Shown in pieces: positions 35,701 to 43,842 of a stretch of 64,000 bases of DNA; the stretch's first letter is position 1; each line of letters begins with the position of its first letter. Source of the DNA: Ruegeria sp. SCSIO 43209 (GTDB lineage Bacteria > Pseudomonadota > Alphaproteobacteria > Rhodobacterales > Rhodobacteraceae); the NCBI RefSeq assembly GCF_019904295.1, contig NZ_CP065363.1, forward strand, positions 1-64,000, read 5' to 3'. The position numbers and the translations under genes were made by a program. The notes beneath the pieces are model-generated. The model saw only the letters and a program-made list of their open reading frames with translations. It ran no database searches and was not told the DNA's origin.

Positions 35701-37147
35701 GATTTTGATCTTCTCCGACGCCGGTGGCACGGGGCGCAGCTATCACGCCGATCTTGGGGCGAAGAACCAGCGTCTGCGGGTACATTACCTGCTGGAACCG
35801 GGCTGGAAGGCCGACAACGCGATCCAGGGGTTGGGGCGCACGAACAGGACCAATCAGGCGCAGCCGCCGCTCTTTCGCCCCGTCGCGACCAATGTGAAAG
35901 GTGAAAAGCGCTTTCTCTCTACCATCGCGCGGCGTCTCGACACGCTCGGGGCCATCACCAAGGGGCAACGAGAGACCGGGGGTCAGAACATGTTTCGCGC
36001 CGAGGACAACCTCGAGAGCCCCTATGCGCGCGCTGCGCTGCGGCAGTTCTTCTACAAGCTGCGCGCGGGCAAGATCGAGGCCTGCTCCTACACGAAATTC
36101 CAGGAGATGACCGGGCTGACGCTCGATGAGGCGGATGGTACGATGAAGGAGACCCTGCCGCCGATCCAGCAGTTCCTGAACCGCTGTCTGGCGCTCAGGA
36201 TCGAGATGCAGGACGCGATTTTCGAGGCCTTTGGCGGGTTCCTCTCGGCCATCATCGAGGATGCGCGCCAGGCAGGCACGCTGGATGTCGGCCTCGAGAC
36301 GCTCAAAGCCGAGAAGTTCGAGATCGTGGACCGCAAGGTGATCTTCGCGCATGAGGCGACGGGGGCGACGGCGACCGCCCTGACCGTGGAGCGTACCGAT
36401 CGCAACGATCCGCTGACCCTGCCCCGCGTCAAATCGATCTGCGCAAACACGGACGGCGCGACGCTCTGCCGGAACAAGTCCTCCAAGCGCGCGGCGTTGA
36501 TGGTCAAAGCGCCGGCTTTCATGGACGAGGATGGTGTTCCGATCCTGCGGGTGAAACTGCTGCGGCCCATGGCGACCGAGATCCTCGCGCTCAGCGAATT
36601 TTCGACTTCGCACTGGGAAGAGGTCGATGATGCGATGTTCGAGCATCTTTGGCAGGCCGAGGTCGAGGCGGTGCCGGAGTTCACCACCTCGAAGATCACA
36701 CTGATCTGCGGCCTCCTCCTGCCGATCTGGGACCGGCTCCCCGCTGACAACATGCGCATCTACCGCTTGCAGACCGAGGATGGGGAACGCGCCATTGGGC
36801 GTCTCGTCAGCCAGGAACAGCTTCTCAATGTCTATGCGCGGCTGGGTCTCGATTGTCAGATCGAGATGACGCCGCAGGAAGTCTTCGTCGCGGTTATGGA
36901 AGCCAGGACGACGCTGAACCTCCTCGGCGGTTACCAGCTGCGCCGGTCGCTCGTCATGGGGCAGCCGAGGTGTGAGCTGATCGGTGCCTCAGGTGCGGCC
37001 CTGCCGGGGTTGAAGGCCATGGGCTGCTTCACCGAGGTGATCCAGTGGAAGACGCGGGTGTTTATCCCCGTGGACGGCACTGACGTGCTGGCGCGGGTGC
37101 TTGCCGAGCATCCAGTTGGCTCAAGCGCCGCGGATGTCGCCGCATGA
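32750..37147 (+). CDS. Strawberry-notch-like protein: methyltransferase plus helicase
   Basis: 1465 residues. An N-terminal class I methyltransferase-like domain (about 115-330; LVLEPSAGAGMLA and the N6-adenine motif NPPF) precedes an SF2-type helicase: Walker A in GDGTGCGKGRQ, DESH in VLAFDESHAM, and a helicase-C segment with IFSDAGGTGRSYHAD and GLGRTNRTNQ, the hallmark of bacterial strawberry-notch (SNO) proteins. ATG 32750 is preferred to TTG 32744. Such proteins accompany toprim, ParB and DUF2493 genes on alphaproteobacterial plasmids and phages. The joint presence of adenine-methylase and helicase motifs suggests DNA processing or protection during transfer; this is inference. Confidence 0.87.
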   Translation: MNAHPHSVPLATLAEAPALPEAAGFSQHLMQAATSLVPQFEAGEAIGAATLRAAMEEAFGASDTSGAWVWKDAYEAAEIAQILMLARYGALMQRQAASPNAFLTMIERLATLAPSHTRRSEDSIRLQQFSTPLPLAAIVAQAAGFRGGDLVLEPSAGAGMLAIFARIAGARLALNELAETRRALLGQLFPDAIVSDHDAASIDDRLDRAVTPSVIVMNPPFSAANLVEGKFRQATSQHVLSALARLAPGGRLVVITGESFRPSTKSLQSTFQRIGQSADVVFSAAIDGKVFARHGTTIDTRLTVIDKHVAGAGEIAPVESEAVYHPLCATTGDLLSAVLDHCPERRSPPPYPTSAALPVPNRQTRTNLHALRHAARQETRALAVERAKHPFDDIETAPLDYLPKAWSEPDGALQDTVYEAYALQAIRIDGAAKHPTALVQSAAMASVPPPVPTYRPLLPKTLVADGLLSAPQLESVIYAGNAHETHLKGWFKRGEIEGQLMAAAEGDEGAFRLRKGWFLGDGTGCGKGRQVAGIILDNWLQGRRRAVWVSKSDKLIEDARRDWMALGGRESDIVPLSKFRQGSEIRLLEGILFVTYATLRSAEREGKASRLDQVTTWLGEGFDGVLAFDESHAMANAVGEKSDRGDKKASQQGLAGLALQNALSDARVLYVSATGATVVGNLAYASRLGLWGTGDFPFVTRPEFVAAMEAGGIAAMEMISRDLKALGLYLARSLSYAGVEYEMLVHELTPAQIAIYDSFADVYQIIHTHLEAALQAAGITSENGTLNPQAKSAARSAFESNKQRFFNHLITAMKCPSLIRAIEADLAAGHSAVIQVVSTSEAVMERRLEEIPPSEWDDLQVDFTPREAVMEYLMHSFPTQLFEPYTDENGDLRSRPALDGDGNPIICREAERRRDDLVEHLGALAPVQGALDQILWHFGGDAVAEVTGRKRRIVKTREGRLKVENRPASSNLSETQAYMDDKKKILIFSDAGGTGRSYHADLGAKNQRLRVHYLLEPGWKADNAIQGLGRTNRTNQAQPPLFRPVATNVKGEKRFLSTIARRLDTLGAITKGQRETGGQNMFRAEDNLESPYARAALRQFFYKLRAGKIEACSYTKFQEMTGLTLDEADGTMKETLPPIQQFLNRCLALRIEMQDAIFEAFGGFLSAIIEDARQAGTLDVGLETLKAEKFEIVDRKVIFAHEATGATATALTVERTDRNDPLTLPRVKSICANTDGATLCRNKSSKRAALMVKAPAFMDEDGVPILRVKLLRPMATEILALSEFSTSHWEEVDDAMFEHLWQAEVEAVPEFTTSKITLICGLLLPIWDRLPADNMRIYRLQTEDGERAIGRLVSQEQLLNVYARLGLDCQIEMTPQEVFVAVMEARTTLNLLGGYQLRRSLVMGQPRCELIGASGAALPGLKAMGCFTEVIQWKTRVFIPVDGTDVLARVLAEHPVGSSAADVAA

Positions 37148-38190
37148 GTGCGCAGCGCAGCATCGCAGACCTCTCGGCCGATCTTGCGGACCGTGCCGAG
37201 AGTTTCTGCCACCAGTATTTTCCCGAGGGACGCAAGCAGGGCAATTATTGGCAGGTTGGCGACACCTCGGGCGCCAAGGGCCAGAGCCTCGCCATCCGGC
37301 TGCAAGCGCAGAACGGGCGTAAAGCCGGGTCCTGGCAGGATTTCGCGACGGGTGAATATGGCGATCTGATCGACCTGCTGCAGGAACGGCTTGGGTCGGT
37401 CACGCTCAAGGAGACGCTGAGGGAGGCCCGGTCCTTTCTCGGCGAGGCCCCCTGCCCTGCCGTACCTCGTGATACCCAAAGGGCTGAGCGCCCGGATGCA
37501 GCCTCCAGCAAACGCATCGCGCGGGCGCGCAAACTCTTTTCCGCCGGCAAGCCGGTGCTTGGCACAATGGGCTGCACCTATCTGCAAGGTCGTGGGATTA
37601 CACGGCTTGGCCCGGCTCTGCGCTATCACCCGCGGGTCTTCCTGCGTCAGGGCGAGGACGACGCCGATCCGCCGCTAAGGGCCCCTGCCTTGCTGGCGAA
37701 GATCACCGACAATCGGGGCCAGATCACTGGATGCGCGAGGCTGTATCTCAATCCGTCCACCGACGGCTTGGCCGAGATCGAGAGCCCGAAACGGATCCTC
37801 GGGCAGCTCCATGGCCATGCCATCCGCTTCTGGTCCGGCCAGGCGCGCTCTGATCTCATCGTCGGTGAAGGTCTCGAGAACACCCTCTCGGTCGGCACGG
37901 CTCTGCCGGAGTTCGACCTCGCCGCCTGTCTCACCGCCACCCATCTCGGCCTCTTCATCCCGCCGCCGGGCATCGAGCGCATCTGGATCGCACAGGATAA
38001 TGACGAAACTGGAAGTGCCGCATCACTTAGATTGCGTAACCAACTGGGATCGCTTGGGATTGCCTGTGGTGATCTCGTGTCGAACATGGGCGATTTCAAC
38101 GACGATCTGCGGGCATTTGGCAAGAATGCGCTGCGCCGGTCCCTATTGGGGGCCATGAAGGCGCAAGGTCTGAAGATCGAGGACGGGTAA
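37144..38190 (+). CDS. Toprim-domain protein (primase-like)
   Basis: 348 residues. An N-terminal zinc-less primase-like region (GNYWQVGDTSGAKGQSLAIR, WQDFATGEYGDLIDLL) is followed by a toprim domain near 230-310 with the catalytic Glu in IVGEGLENTLS and the acidic DxD-like motif in IWIAQDNDETG. ATG overlaps the SNO stop by 4 nt, so the helicase and this protein are translationally coupled. Probable role in primer synthesis or single-strand processing after plasmid transfer. Confidence 0.85.
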   Translation: MSAQRSIADLSADLADRAESFCHQYFPEGRKQGNYWQVGDTSGAKGQSLAIRLQAQNGRKAGSWQDFATGEYGDLIDLLQERLGSVTLKETLREARSFLGEAPCPAVPRDTQRAERPDAASSKRIARARKLFSAGKPVLGTMGCTYLQGRGITRLGPALRYHPRVFLRQGEDDADPPLRAPALLAKITDNRGQITGCARLYLNPSTDGLAEIESPKRILGQLHGHAIRFWSGQARSDLIVGEGLENTLSVGTALPEFDLAACLTATHLGLFIPPPGIERIWIAQDNDETGSAASLRLRNQLGSLGIACGDLVSNMGDFNDDLRAFGKNALRRSLLGAMKAQGLKIEDG

Positions 38191-38239
38191 GCGCCAGCCT
38201 CCCCATTGATGTCCGACAGGGCGAAGGTGCCGCGTGTTC

Positions 38240-38483
38240 GATCTGATCCCGTTTGGATAAGGGGAGCGATGGACCGGCGGGTCGGGGCAGAGCGCCCCTC
38301 GCCCGGGCAGCAATGCGCCCCGCACCAGAAAATTCCCCTGTCCCGCCGCGTGGCCGCGTCGGCCCATTCCTCGCGGGAACAATTTTCCGGCCCGGGTCAC
38401 ATTCTCCGCTGCGCTTCGATCCTTGCGGATGCGGCCCGGTCGCCGCCGGTCCTGATATCGCCCCATCCAAATCGGGTCAGATC
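38240..38483. repeat. 244-bp element with long imperfect inverted repeats (MITE-like)
   Basis: GATCTGATCCCGTTTGGAT at the left (38240) matches the reverse complement of ATCCAAATCGGGTCAGATC at the right (to 38483). The symmetry continues inward through GGACCGGCGG/CCGCCGGTCC and GAAAATT/AATTTTC. Almost the whole gap between the toprim and DUF2493 genes can fold into one long hairpin. No open frame. Confidence 0.6.
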
Positions 38484-38501
38484 AATCAGAGGAACCAAAA
38501 A

Positions 38502-39413
38502 ATGCCCCATCAGACAGACATCCAAGAGGAGACCGGCGTGACCTCCGCCATCCTCGACCACCTCGCACTTCACGGCGCAATGCCCGGGCCCGGCGAGACC
38601 GATCATCGCGCTCTGCCTCAGCCAGATGAGGTCGAACTCGCCATGGCGACACTCTTTGATACCACCATCGGCCTTCTCACCGGCAGCCAGTTGGAAGACA
38701 ATCTCGAGGAAATGCTCTGGTCCCTGACCTCGATCTTCCATCGCCGGCTGACCCATATCCAGAAGCTTCTGGACGACAATGAGTTCGAGGTCCGGGAAAG
38801 CTTAGGCGAACAGGACGGCTCCGAAGTCTCCTCGGTCGAGCTCGAACGCCTCCAGATGATCGGTCTGAAGCTCTGGGACCATCGCGACGCTTTCGAGCAG
38901 ATGCGCGATCTGGCCGTGGATCACTTTGCGGCCGCCACGGGTTCGCCCTGGCTCCCCCGCACTGGATCCAAGGTTTCGCATCGCGGTCTCACCTCCGCCG
39001 TGGTGGACAGCCGGGCCTGGCTCTCGGCCAAGCGCCGCAAGGAGACCGAAGTGCACTGCCCCGAAGGGACGCGGATCGCCTTCTCTGGCGGGGACTATCA
39101 GGCCTACGATCTGATCTGGTCCGTCCTCGACGCCACCCTTGCGAAATACCCCGACATGGTGCTCTTGCACGGCGGCACGCCCAAAGGCGCCGAGATGATC
39201 GCGGCCCGCTGGGCAGATACGCGCGGTGTCACCCAGGTGGTCTTCAAACCCGACTGGAAGTGCCACGGCAAGGCCGCCCCCTTCAAGCGCAACGACAAGA
39301 TGCTCGAGACCATGCCGCAGGGTCTGATTGCCACCCCCGGCTCGGGTATCACGGAGAACATCGTCGACAAGGCCCGCAAGCTCGGCATCCGCATCAAGAG
39401 GATCGGGGCTTAG
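38502..39413 (+). CDS. DUF2493 domain protein
   Basis: 303 residues. The C-terminal third is the DUF2493 (SLOG/DprA-like Rossmann) fold: IAFSGGDYQAYDLIWSVLD, LLHGGTPKGAEMIAARWA, VVFKPDWKCHGKAAPFKRND. The helical N-terminal part is typical of the plasmid version. ATG 38502 follows AGAGGAACC. The SLOG fold binds nucleotides or nucleic acid; the exact role is unknown. Part of the SNO-toprim gene string. Confidence 0.82.
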   Translation: MPHQTDIQEETGVTSAILDHLALHGAMPGPGETDHRALPQPDEVELAMATLFDTTIGLLTGSQLEDNLEEMLWSLTSIFHRRLTHIQKLLDDNEFEVRESLGEQDGSEVSSVELERLQMIGLKLWDHRDAFEQMRDLAVDHFAAATGSPWLPRTGSKVSHRGLTSAVVDSRAWLSAKRRKETEVHCPEGTRIAFSGGDYQAYDLIWSVLDATLAKYPDMVLLHGGTPKGAEMIAARWADTRGVTQVVFKPDWKCHGKAAPFKRNDKMLETMPQGLIATPGSGITENIVDKARKLGIRIKRIGA

Positions 39414-39421
39414 GCCCCGGT

Positions 39422-39715
39422 TTATGCGCCGCGCAGAAGATCCTGCACCACAGAGGGCTTCTTGGCGATCAGTGCCAACAGGACCTGTGCCGGGCCTGTC
39501 GGCTGCCGCCGCCCGTGTTCCCAGTTTAGAAGCGTACCTTTCGCGACGCCAATGCTCTTGGCGAACTCTGCCTGGGACAGGCCAGTTCGTTGCCGAACTT
39601 CGGCGACATTGACCTCCACCACGGAAACTTCATGCACTTTCGCACCTGCCAAATCGCCATCTGCGAAGGCCAGAGCCTCTTCCAGTCCCTTGGAGATGGA
39701 TTCGAATGCACTCAT
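39422..39715 (-). CDS. XRE-family antitoxin (HigA-like)
   Basis: 97 residues with a C-terminal HTH (VRQRTGLSQAEFAKSIGVAK, then TLLNWEHGRRQPTGPA). It follows and overlaps its toxin gene by 4 nt (ATGA), the toxin-first order typical of HigBA-like loci. It should bind the toxin and repress the promoter at 40063-40091. Confidence 0.85.
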   Translation of the reverse strand: MSAFESISKGLEEALAFADGDLAGAKVHEVSVVEVNVAEVRQRTGLSQAEFAKSIGVAKGTLLNWEHGRRQPTGPAQVLLALIAKKPSVVQDLLRGA

Positions 39716-40053
39716 GTTGCGTCTCCATACTTCGCGACAAGCGCCTTGCTCATCTCTACCGCCGCAGCCTGTTCGGTCTTCGACAGGTTGGCTTTCTCAT
39801 TCTTGGCGAAGACCGTGATCAGAAAGATCGGCATATGGATCCCGCCAAAGACATACACCGTCCTGAAGCCGCCACTCTTGCCGCTCCCCTCTCTCGGGAT
39901 GCGGACTTTGCGTAAACCGCCACCAAGAGAGATGCCGGCTTCCGGATTGGCGGCAATGAAGTTGATCGCCGCCTCGCGTTCTTGGTCCGACATGATTGCC
40001 TTGGCGCGCCTCTGGAATTCAGGCAGTTCGACCACGGTCTGTAATCGCGTCAT
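39712..40053 (-). CDS. RelE/HigB-like toxin
   Basis: 113 residues with VVELPEFQRRAKAIMSDQER, GGLRKVRIPREGSGKSGGFR (the basic patch) and ITVFAKNEKANLSKTE, typical of Gp49/HigB-like mRNA interferases. ATG 40053 is preferred: the upstream ATG at 40065 lies inside the predicted -10 box, so a transcript from that promoter could not include it. The mRNA would be nearly leaderless. Confidence 0.85.
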   Translation of the reverse strand: MTRLQTVVELPEFQRRAKAIMSDQEREAAINFIAANPEAGISLGGGLRKVRIPREGSGKSGGFRTVYVFGGIHMPIFLITVFAKNEKANLSKTEQAAAVEMSKALVAKYGDAT

Positions 40054-40062
40054 GTTAAGTTC

Positions 40063-40091
40063 CATATAGATTTCGGCGGCATATGTGTCAA
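40063..40091 (-). promoter_or_regulatory. Sigma-70-type promoter of the HigBA-like operon
   Basis: On the minus strand: TTGACA (40091-40086), 17-nt spacer, TATATG (40068-40063), ten bases before the toxin ATG. Confidence 0.65.
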
Positions 40092-40109
40092 TGACGTATA
40101 GCATGCGCA

Positions 40110-40454
40110 CTGGAAGGACAAGTCGTCGACGGATGCCGGGGCCTACCGGTATGCTTGGTCGGCTGGGTGGGGCTACCCTGGCCGTGTGTACCGTCGCATA
40201 GAATGACCGATCCGACCGGCCGGTTTGTCGTTTCAGACTATTGGAGGGTGGCGGTGTCACGTAACGAGGCTGCCCTTCGTTCTTAGCCTCGAGCGCGTCG
40301 AGTGCTCGTCAGCATCGTGCACGCTGTAGCGAAGACATTGATTGCGGCAGGTCATCCCAAGCGCGCGACTTTGAAGTCTGGCCTATGTTATATTTCAGGC
40401 GAGTTTAGGAGTGGATTGCGCCCCCCGCAGCCTCTCTGTTTGCAGTTCCCCCAA
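40110..40454. other. Stretch without recognised gene
   Basis: Nothing identified between the toxin promoter and the start of the DUF736-associated repeat. Confidence 0.4.
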
Positions 40455-41029
40455 TTTCCTTCGCGGCCACCGCACTTCTCCCGATGTCTGAGTTGCATGA
40501 CATGCTGGTCGCAGCTGTCGTCCCGTCCACAAAGGTTGTCGCCGATTTTTTTCCCCTGACCCTGCGGGTCATTCCTCGCGAGCCAAAAAGACCGGCGCCT
40601 GCCCCTCTCCGCTGCGCTTCGCCTTCGGTGTGCCCGGGCCTTGGCCAGCTGCAAGGTGACCATCATTGCAACGCAAACAAGGAGAAGAGCAATGACCACG
40701 AACTGCATCAAATTCACCAGCGCCGACATCGAAACCGCCAAGGGCGTCGGCTCTATCTCGACCCTGACCTTCGACCTCGACATCACGGTTGAACCCGTCG
40801 CGAGCGCGAACCCGATGGCCCCCACGCACCGTGTCCTTGGCCGCTCCCCGCGTGGCAAGCTGGTCGAATGCGGCGGCATCTGGAAGAAGCAGAACAAGGA
40901 GACGGGCGCTGACTACTACACGCTGACCATCCGCGATCACGGCTTCAACGCGAACCTCGGCAAGGCCGCCAACCAGGACGATCTGTCCCTGCAGGCCGTC
41001 ATCCCCTGGGGCCCCAAAGACGCTGCGTG
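40455..41029 (+). repeat. DUF736 module, direct repeat copy 1
   Basis: About 575 bp including a roughly 235-nt leader and the DUF736 gene. It is near-identical to 57940-58515 in the same orientation. The copies differ by scattered substitutions in the leader and mainly silent changes in the gene. Confidence 0.85.
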
Positions 41030-41030
41030 A
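40692..41030 (+). CDS. DUF736 family protein, copy 1
   Basis: 112 residues (GSISTLTFDLDITVEPVASA; KLVECGGIWKKQNKETGADY). Single-domain DUF736 proteins are encoded beside SNO, toprim, DUF2493 and relaxase genes in alphaproteobacterial plasmids and ICEs; their biochemical role is unknown. ATG 40692 follows AAGGAGAAG. The encoded protein is identical to copy 2 at 58178-58516. Confidence 0.87.
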   Translation: MTTNCIKFTSADIETAKGVGSISTLTFDLDITVEPVASANPMAPTHRVLGRSPRGKLVECGGIWKKQNKETGADYYTLTIRDHGFNANLGKAANQDDLSLQAVIPWGPKDAA

Positions 41031-41036
41031 AGCATA

Positions 41037-41064
41037 GAATCGGCTGGGGCTACCCAGCCGATTC
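41037..41064 (+). terminator. Perfect 12-bp hairpin after DUF736 copy 1
   Basis: GAATCGGCTGGG (41037-41048) and CCCAGCCGATTC (41053-41064) enclose GCTA. Its T-tract is weak. Confidence 0.6.
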
Positions 41065-41524
41065 CCGCTGTTTATCTTCCCACTGGTACGACTTGCCTTT
41101 GTGTTAGAGTACCCTGGTCGATACGCTTGGCCGAAGTAAATGATTGCAGATCGGATCTAAGATCATGCTGACACATACTGCTTCACTATCTTGGTGTTCG
41201 CGGCTTAAACGGGCGCGTCGATGCCTCGAGTTGATTGCATTTTGACAGCCGTGCAAAGATAGAAAAGTTAATATAAACAAATGATTGCGGCGGATGCATC
41301 GCGAAGTTTAGGTCAGCTTCTGATCTGCTGATGACGCAAAAGTTCCCATATATTGGGCGGCCATCTTCCGAGGTCACTACAATTTGTCGGAACATCTAAG
41401 CCAGCAGGTGTCTCGGTTGAGTTCGAGCCATCGGGTGAAAATCGTTGTTAAGACTCATTTTTCCGTGTAGATGACACTTTAAAGAGCGAAATCGCTGAAA
41501 AAGCGATATTTAGAGGGCAGTCAG
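41065..41524. other. Region upstream of repABC
   Basis: No convincing gene. It contains one parS-like repeat (41240-41255) and an ATCGCT...AGCGAT inverted repeat at 41491-41507 just before repA, a possible operator for RepA/RepB autorepression. AT-richer than its surroundings. Confidence 0.45.
41240..41255. repeat. parS-like repeat 1 (TTTTGACAGCCGTGCA)
   Basis: Same 16 bases as at 42743 and 42768. Partial dyad symmetry around GCC, with TTTG on the left and CAAA on the right. Lies upstream of repA. Confidence 0.5.
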
Positions 41525-42736
41525 ATGCGAGAACGGTCATTTGAGGCTGATACGAAGGATCAACCCTTCGATGAGATCATTCTAGAGCAAGGAGAGTTGA
41601 TTTCCGACCGCCTCAATATGTTGCGGCAGGAACAGTATCCTCCGGACGCACAAAAAGGTCTACGTCAGTTTTCGTTGGCAGAGGTTGCCTACTATCTCGG
41701 CGTGACCCAGTCGACCATTAAGAAGCTTCATCTCGAAGGCAAAGGTCCTGAACCTGAAACATCGTCGTCCGGGAGGCGCAGCTACTCGGCCGAGCAGATG
41801 CTGGAACTGAGAGCTTATCTCGACAAGCATGGTCGCCCCGGAAAACGCCGTTATGTCCCCTATCGGCAACCTGGCGAAGAACTGCACGTCGTGTCTGTCG
41901 TGAACTTCAAAGGGGGTTCGGGAAAGACCACTACCGCCGCTCACCTCGCGCAGCACTTGGCGTTGAAAGGGCATCGAGTTCTTGCGATTGACTTGGACCC
42001 TCAAGCCTCGCTCACAGCTTTGCACGGCATTCAGCCTGAACTCGACGACGTGCCTTCGCTCTACGAGACACTTCGGTATGATAGCGAGCGCAAGCCGGTC
42101 TCTGAGGTGATCCAGCCAACAAACTTCCCCAACCTAGATATCGTTCCGGCAAGTCTCGAGCTTCAAGAGTACGAATACGATACCCCGGTTGCTTTGACGA
42201 GCAGCGAACCCCATGAGGGCCGTACCTTCTTCACTCGTATATCGAGGGCGCTTAGCGAGGTTGATGACCGCTATGACGTGGTTGTTATCGATTGCCCTCC
42301 TCAGCTCGGCTACCTCACTCTCACTGCTCTCACGGCTTCTTCCTCGGTCATTGTGACGGTTCATCCTCAGATGCTGGACGTCATGTCGATGAGCCAGTTT
42401 CTCCTGATGCTGGGCGGGATCATGAAGACGATCCGTGACGCTGGCGCGAACATGCGCCTGAAGTGGTTCCGTTACCTGGTAACGCGATTTGAACCAACGG
42501 ACGGTCCCCAAAAGCAGATGGTTGGGTTCCTCCAGGCGATGTTCCCAAATCAGATGCTGTCGGCTCCTGTGCTGAAGTCTACGGCGATCTCCGACGCTGG
42601 GATTACTAAGCAGACGCTTTACGAAGTTGAACGGTCTCAGTTCGTGCGGACTACTTACGACCGCGCAGTAACATCTTTGAATGACGTGAATGACGAAATC
42701 GCCGAACTGATTCACAAGGCTTGGGGGCGTGAATGA
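41525..42736 (+). CDS. repA: Plasmid partitioning protein RepA (ParA-type ATPase)
   Basis: 403 residues. N-terminal MerR-like HTH (FSLAEVAYYLGVTQSTIKKL, about 48-70), then the ParA ATPase with deviant Walker A (NFKGGSGKTTTAAHLA) and VVVIDCPPQLG. RepA of repABC plasmids drives segregation with RepB and represses the operon. ATG 41525. The order repA-repB-repC, with an intergenic antisense RNA before repC, defines the operon type. Confidence 0.93.
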   Translation: MRERSFEADTKDQPFDEIILEQGELISDRLNMLRQEQYPPDAQKGLRQFSLAEVAYYLGVTQSTIKKLHLEGKGPEPETSSSGRRSYSAEQMLELRAYLDKHGRPGKRRYVPYRQPGEELHVVSVVNFKGGSGKTTTAAHLAQHLALKGHRVLAIDLDPQASLTALHGIQPELDDVPSLYETLRYDSERKPVSEVIQPTNFPNLDIVPASLELQEYEYDTPVALTSSEPHEGRTFFTRISRALSEVDDRYDVVVIDCPPQLGYLTLTALTASSSVIVTVHPQMLDVMSMSQFLLMLGGIMKTIRDAGANMRLKWFRYLVTRFEPTDGPQKQMVGFLQAMFPNQMLSAPVLKSTAISDAGITKQTLYEVERSQFVRTTYDRAVTSLNDVNDEIAELIHKAWGRE

Positions 42737-42742
42737 CTAAGA

Positions 42743-42783
42743 TTTTGACAGCCGTGCAGAGAGCCAGTTTTGACAGCCGTGCA
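42743..42783. repeat. parS-like repeats 2 and 3 between repA and repB
   Basis: TTTTGACAGCCGTGCA occurs at 42743-42758 and 42768-42783 (25-nt period, direct). Rhodobacterales repABC operons are known to carry palindromic centromere sites between repA and repB, so RepB binding here is likely. Confidence 0.55.
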
Positions 42784-42839
42784 ACTGTCGAAATGCGTGC
42801 AGCGCGTAGGTTGGATTCTGACGAAAAGGAGATGGCTTG

Positions 42840-43835
42840 ATGGCACGCAAAGACCTCCTGAAGAGTGTTATGGCAGGCACGTCAGAGCAACCCAAGGATT
42901 CCGGTCGCTCCGGATACGCAATGCGCGGTGCTTCGAAATCGATGAAGGTTTCGATTGATAGCCTTGCGGAGAACTCGAAGCGTCTCCTTGAAGGCGAAAC
43001 CATTGTCGAGATCGATCCGCAATTGATCGATGTGTCATTCGTTTCGGATCGGCTTAGTGATGACGATGTTGCTTTCGACGAACTGAAAGCATCGATCGCA
43101 GCAGGTCGCCAGGACACGCCGGTATTGCTTAGACCGCATCCGGAAGCGGATGGCCGCTATATGATCGTCTTCGGGCATCGCCGTGCGCGAGTTGCATCGG
43201 CGCTCGGCCGTAAGGTTCGCGCAGTTGTAAAACCAATGGACGATGTGGCTCACATTCTTGCTCAAGGGCAGGAAAACACTGCGCGCGCAGATCTCTCTTT
43301 TATTGAGAAGGCCCTATTTGCGAAGAGCCTCTTGGATATGGGGCAAGCAAAGGACGTGATCCAGTCCGCCCTTACCATCGATGGGACGTTGCTTTCACGG
43401 ATGCTGTCAGTGGCGCAGAACGTCCCTCGGCACGTCATCGAACAGATTGGGCCGGCCAAGCAGATTGGACGTGATCGCTGGGAAGACTTCAAGAAGTTGG
43501 CTTCGGAACCATCGAACGACAAGATCCTCAAGGAAGCTTTGGAGTTCGACGGGTTTCAGAACCTCGACAGTGATGCTCGCTTTGAGTTCCTGCACAGCAA
43601 GCTGGCAGAAGCGGGCAGGGCGCCGAAGCGCCGAAAAACGCGTGCCATGCCCAAGAAACGAACCTGGACTGCCGGCAAAGGCCGCATCAAGGGAGTCATA
43701 GGTCGTTCCGGAAAGGCATTCAGCATTTCGCTTACGGCACAAGATTCAACCGAGTTCGGGGACTTTCTCTCGGGTCGGCTTGATCAGCTGTACAACGAAT
43801 TCCTCGCGACGAAAGAGGAGCAGTCAGAACAATGA
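42840..43835 (+). CDS. repB: Plasmid partitioning protein RepB (ParB-type)
   Basis: 331 residues. ATG 42840 after AAAGGAGA (TTG 42837 also in frame). ParB-N domain (DDDVAFDELKASIAAGRQDT, VLLRPHPEADGRYMIVFGHR), then the HTH/RepB domain (ARADLSFIEKALFAKSL ... GTLLSRMLSVAQNVP). It binds the parS-like sites and, with RepA, partitions the replicon. Note that the large ParB-domain protein at 27470 is separate and unlikely to be the partition factor. Confidence 0.93.
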   Translation: MARKDLLKSVMAGTSEQPKDSGRSGYAMRGASKSMKVSIDSLAENSKRLLEGETIVEIDPQLIDVSFVSDRLSDDDVAFDELKASIAAGRQDTPVLLRPHPEADGRYMIVFGHRRARVASALGRKVRAVVKPMDDVAHILAQGQENTARADLSFIEKALFAKSLLDMGQAKDVIQSALTIDGTLLSRMLSVAQNVPRHVIEQIGPAKQIGRDRWEDFKKLASEPSNDKILKEALEFDGFQNLDSDARFEFLHSKLAEAGRAPKRRKTRAMPKKRTWTAGKGRIKGVIGRSGKAFSISLTAQDSTEFGDFLSGRLDQLYNEFLATKEEQSEQ

Positions 43836-43842
43836 TCTAGGC

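Noticed and set aside
35090-36646. 518-codon open frame on the minus strand
   Set aside because: Antisense to the strawberry-notch gene with no supporting motif.
41186-41395. 69-codon minus-strand frame upstream of repA
   Set aside because: It lies in the AT-richer control region, contains a parS-like repeat, and has no recognisable features.
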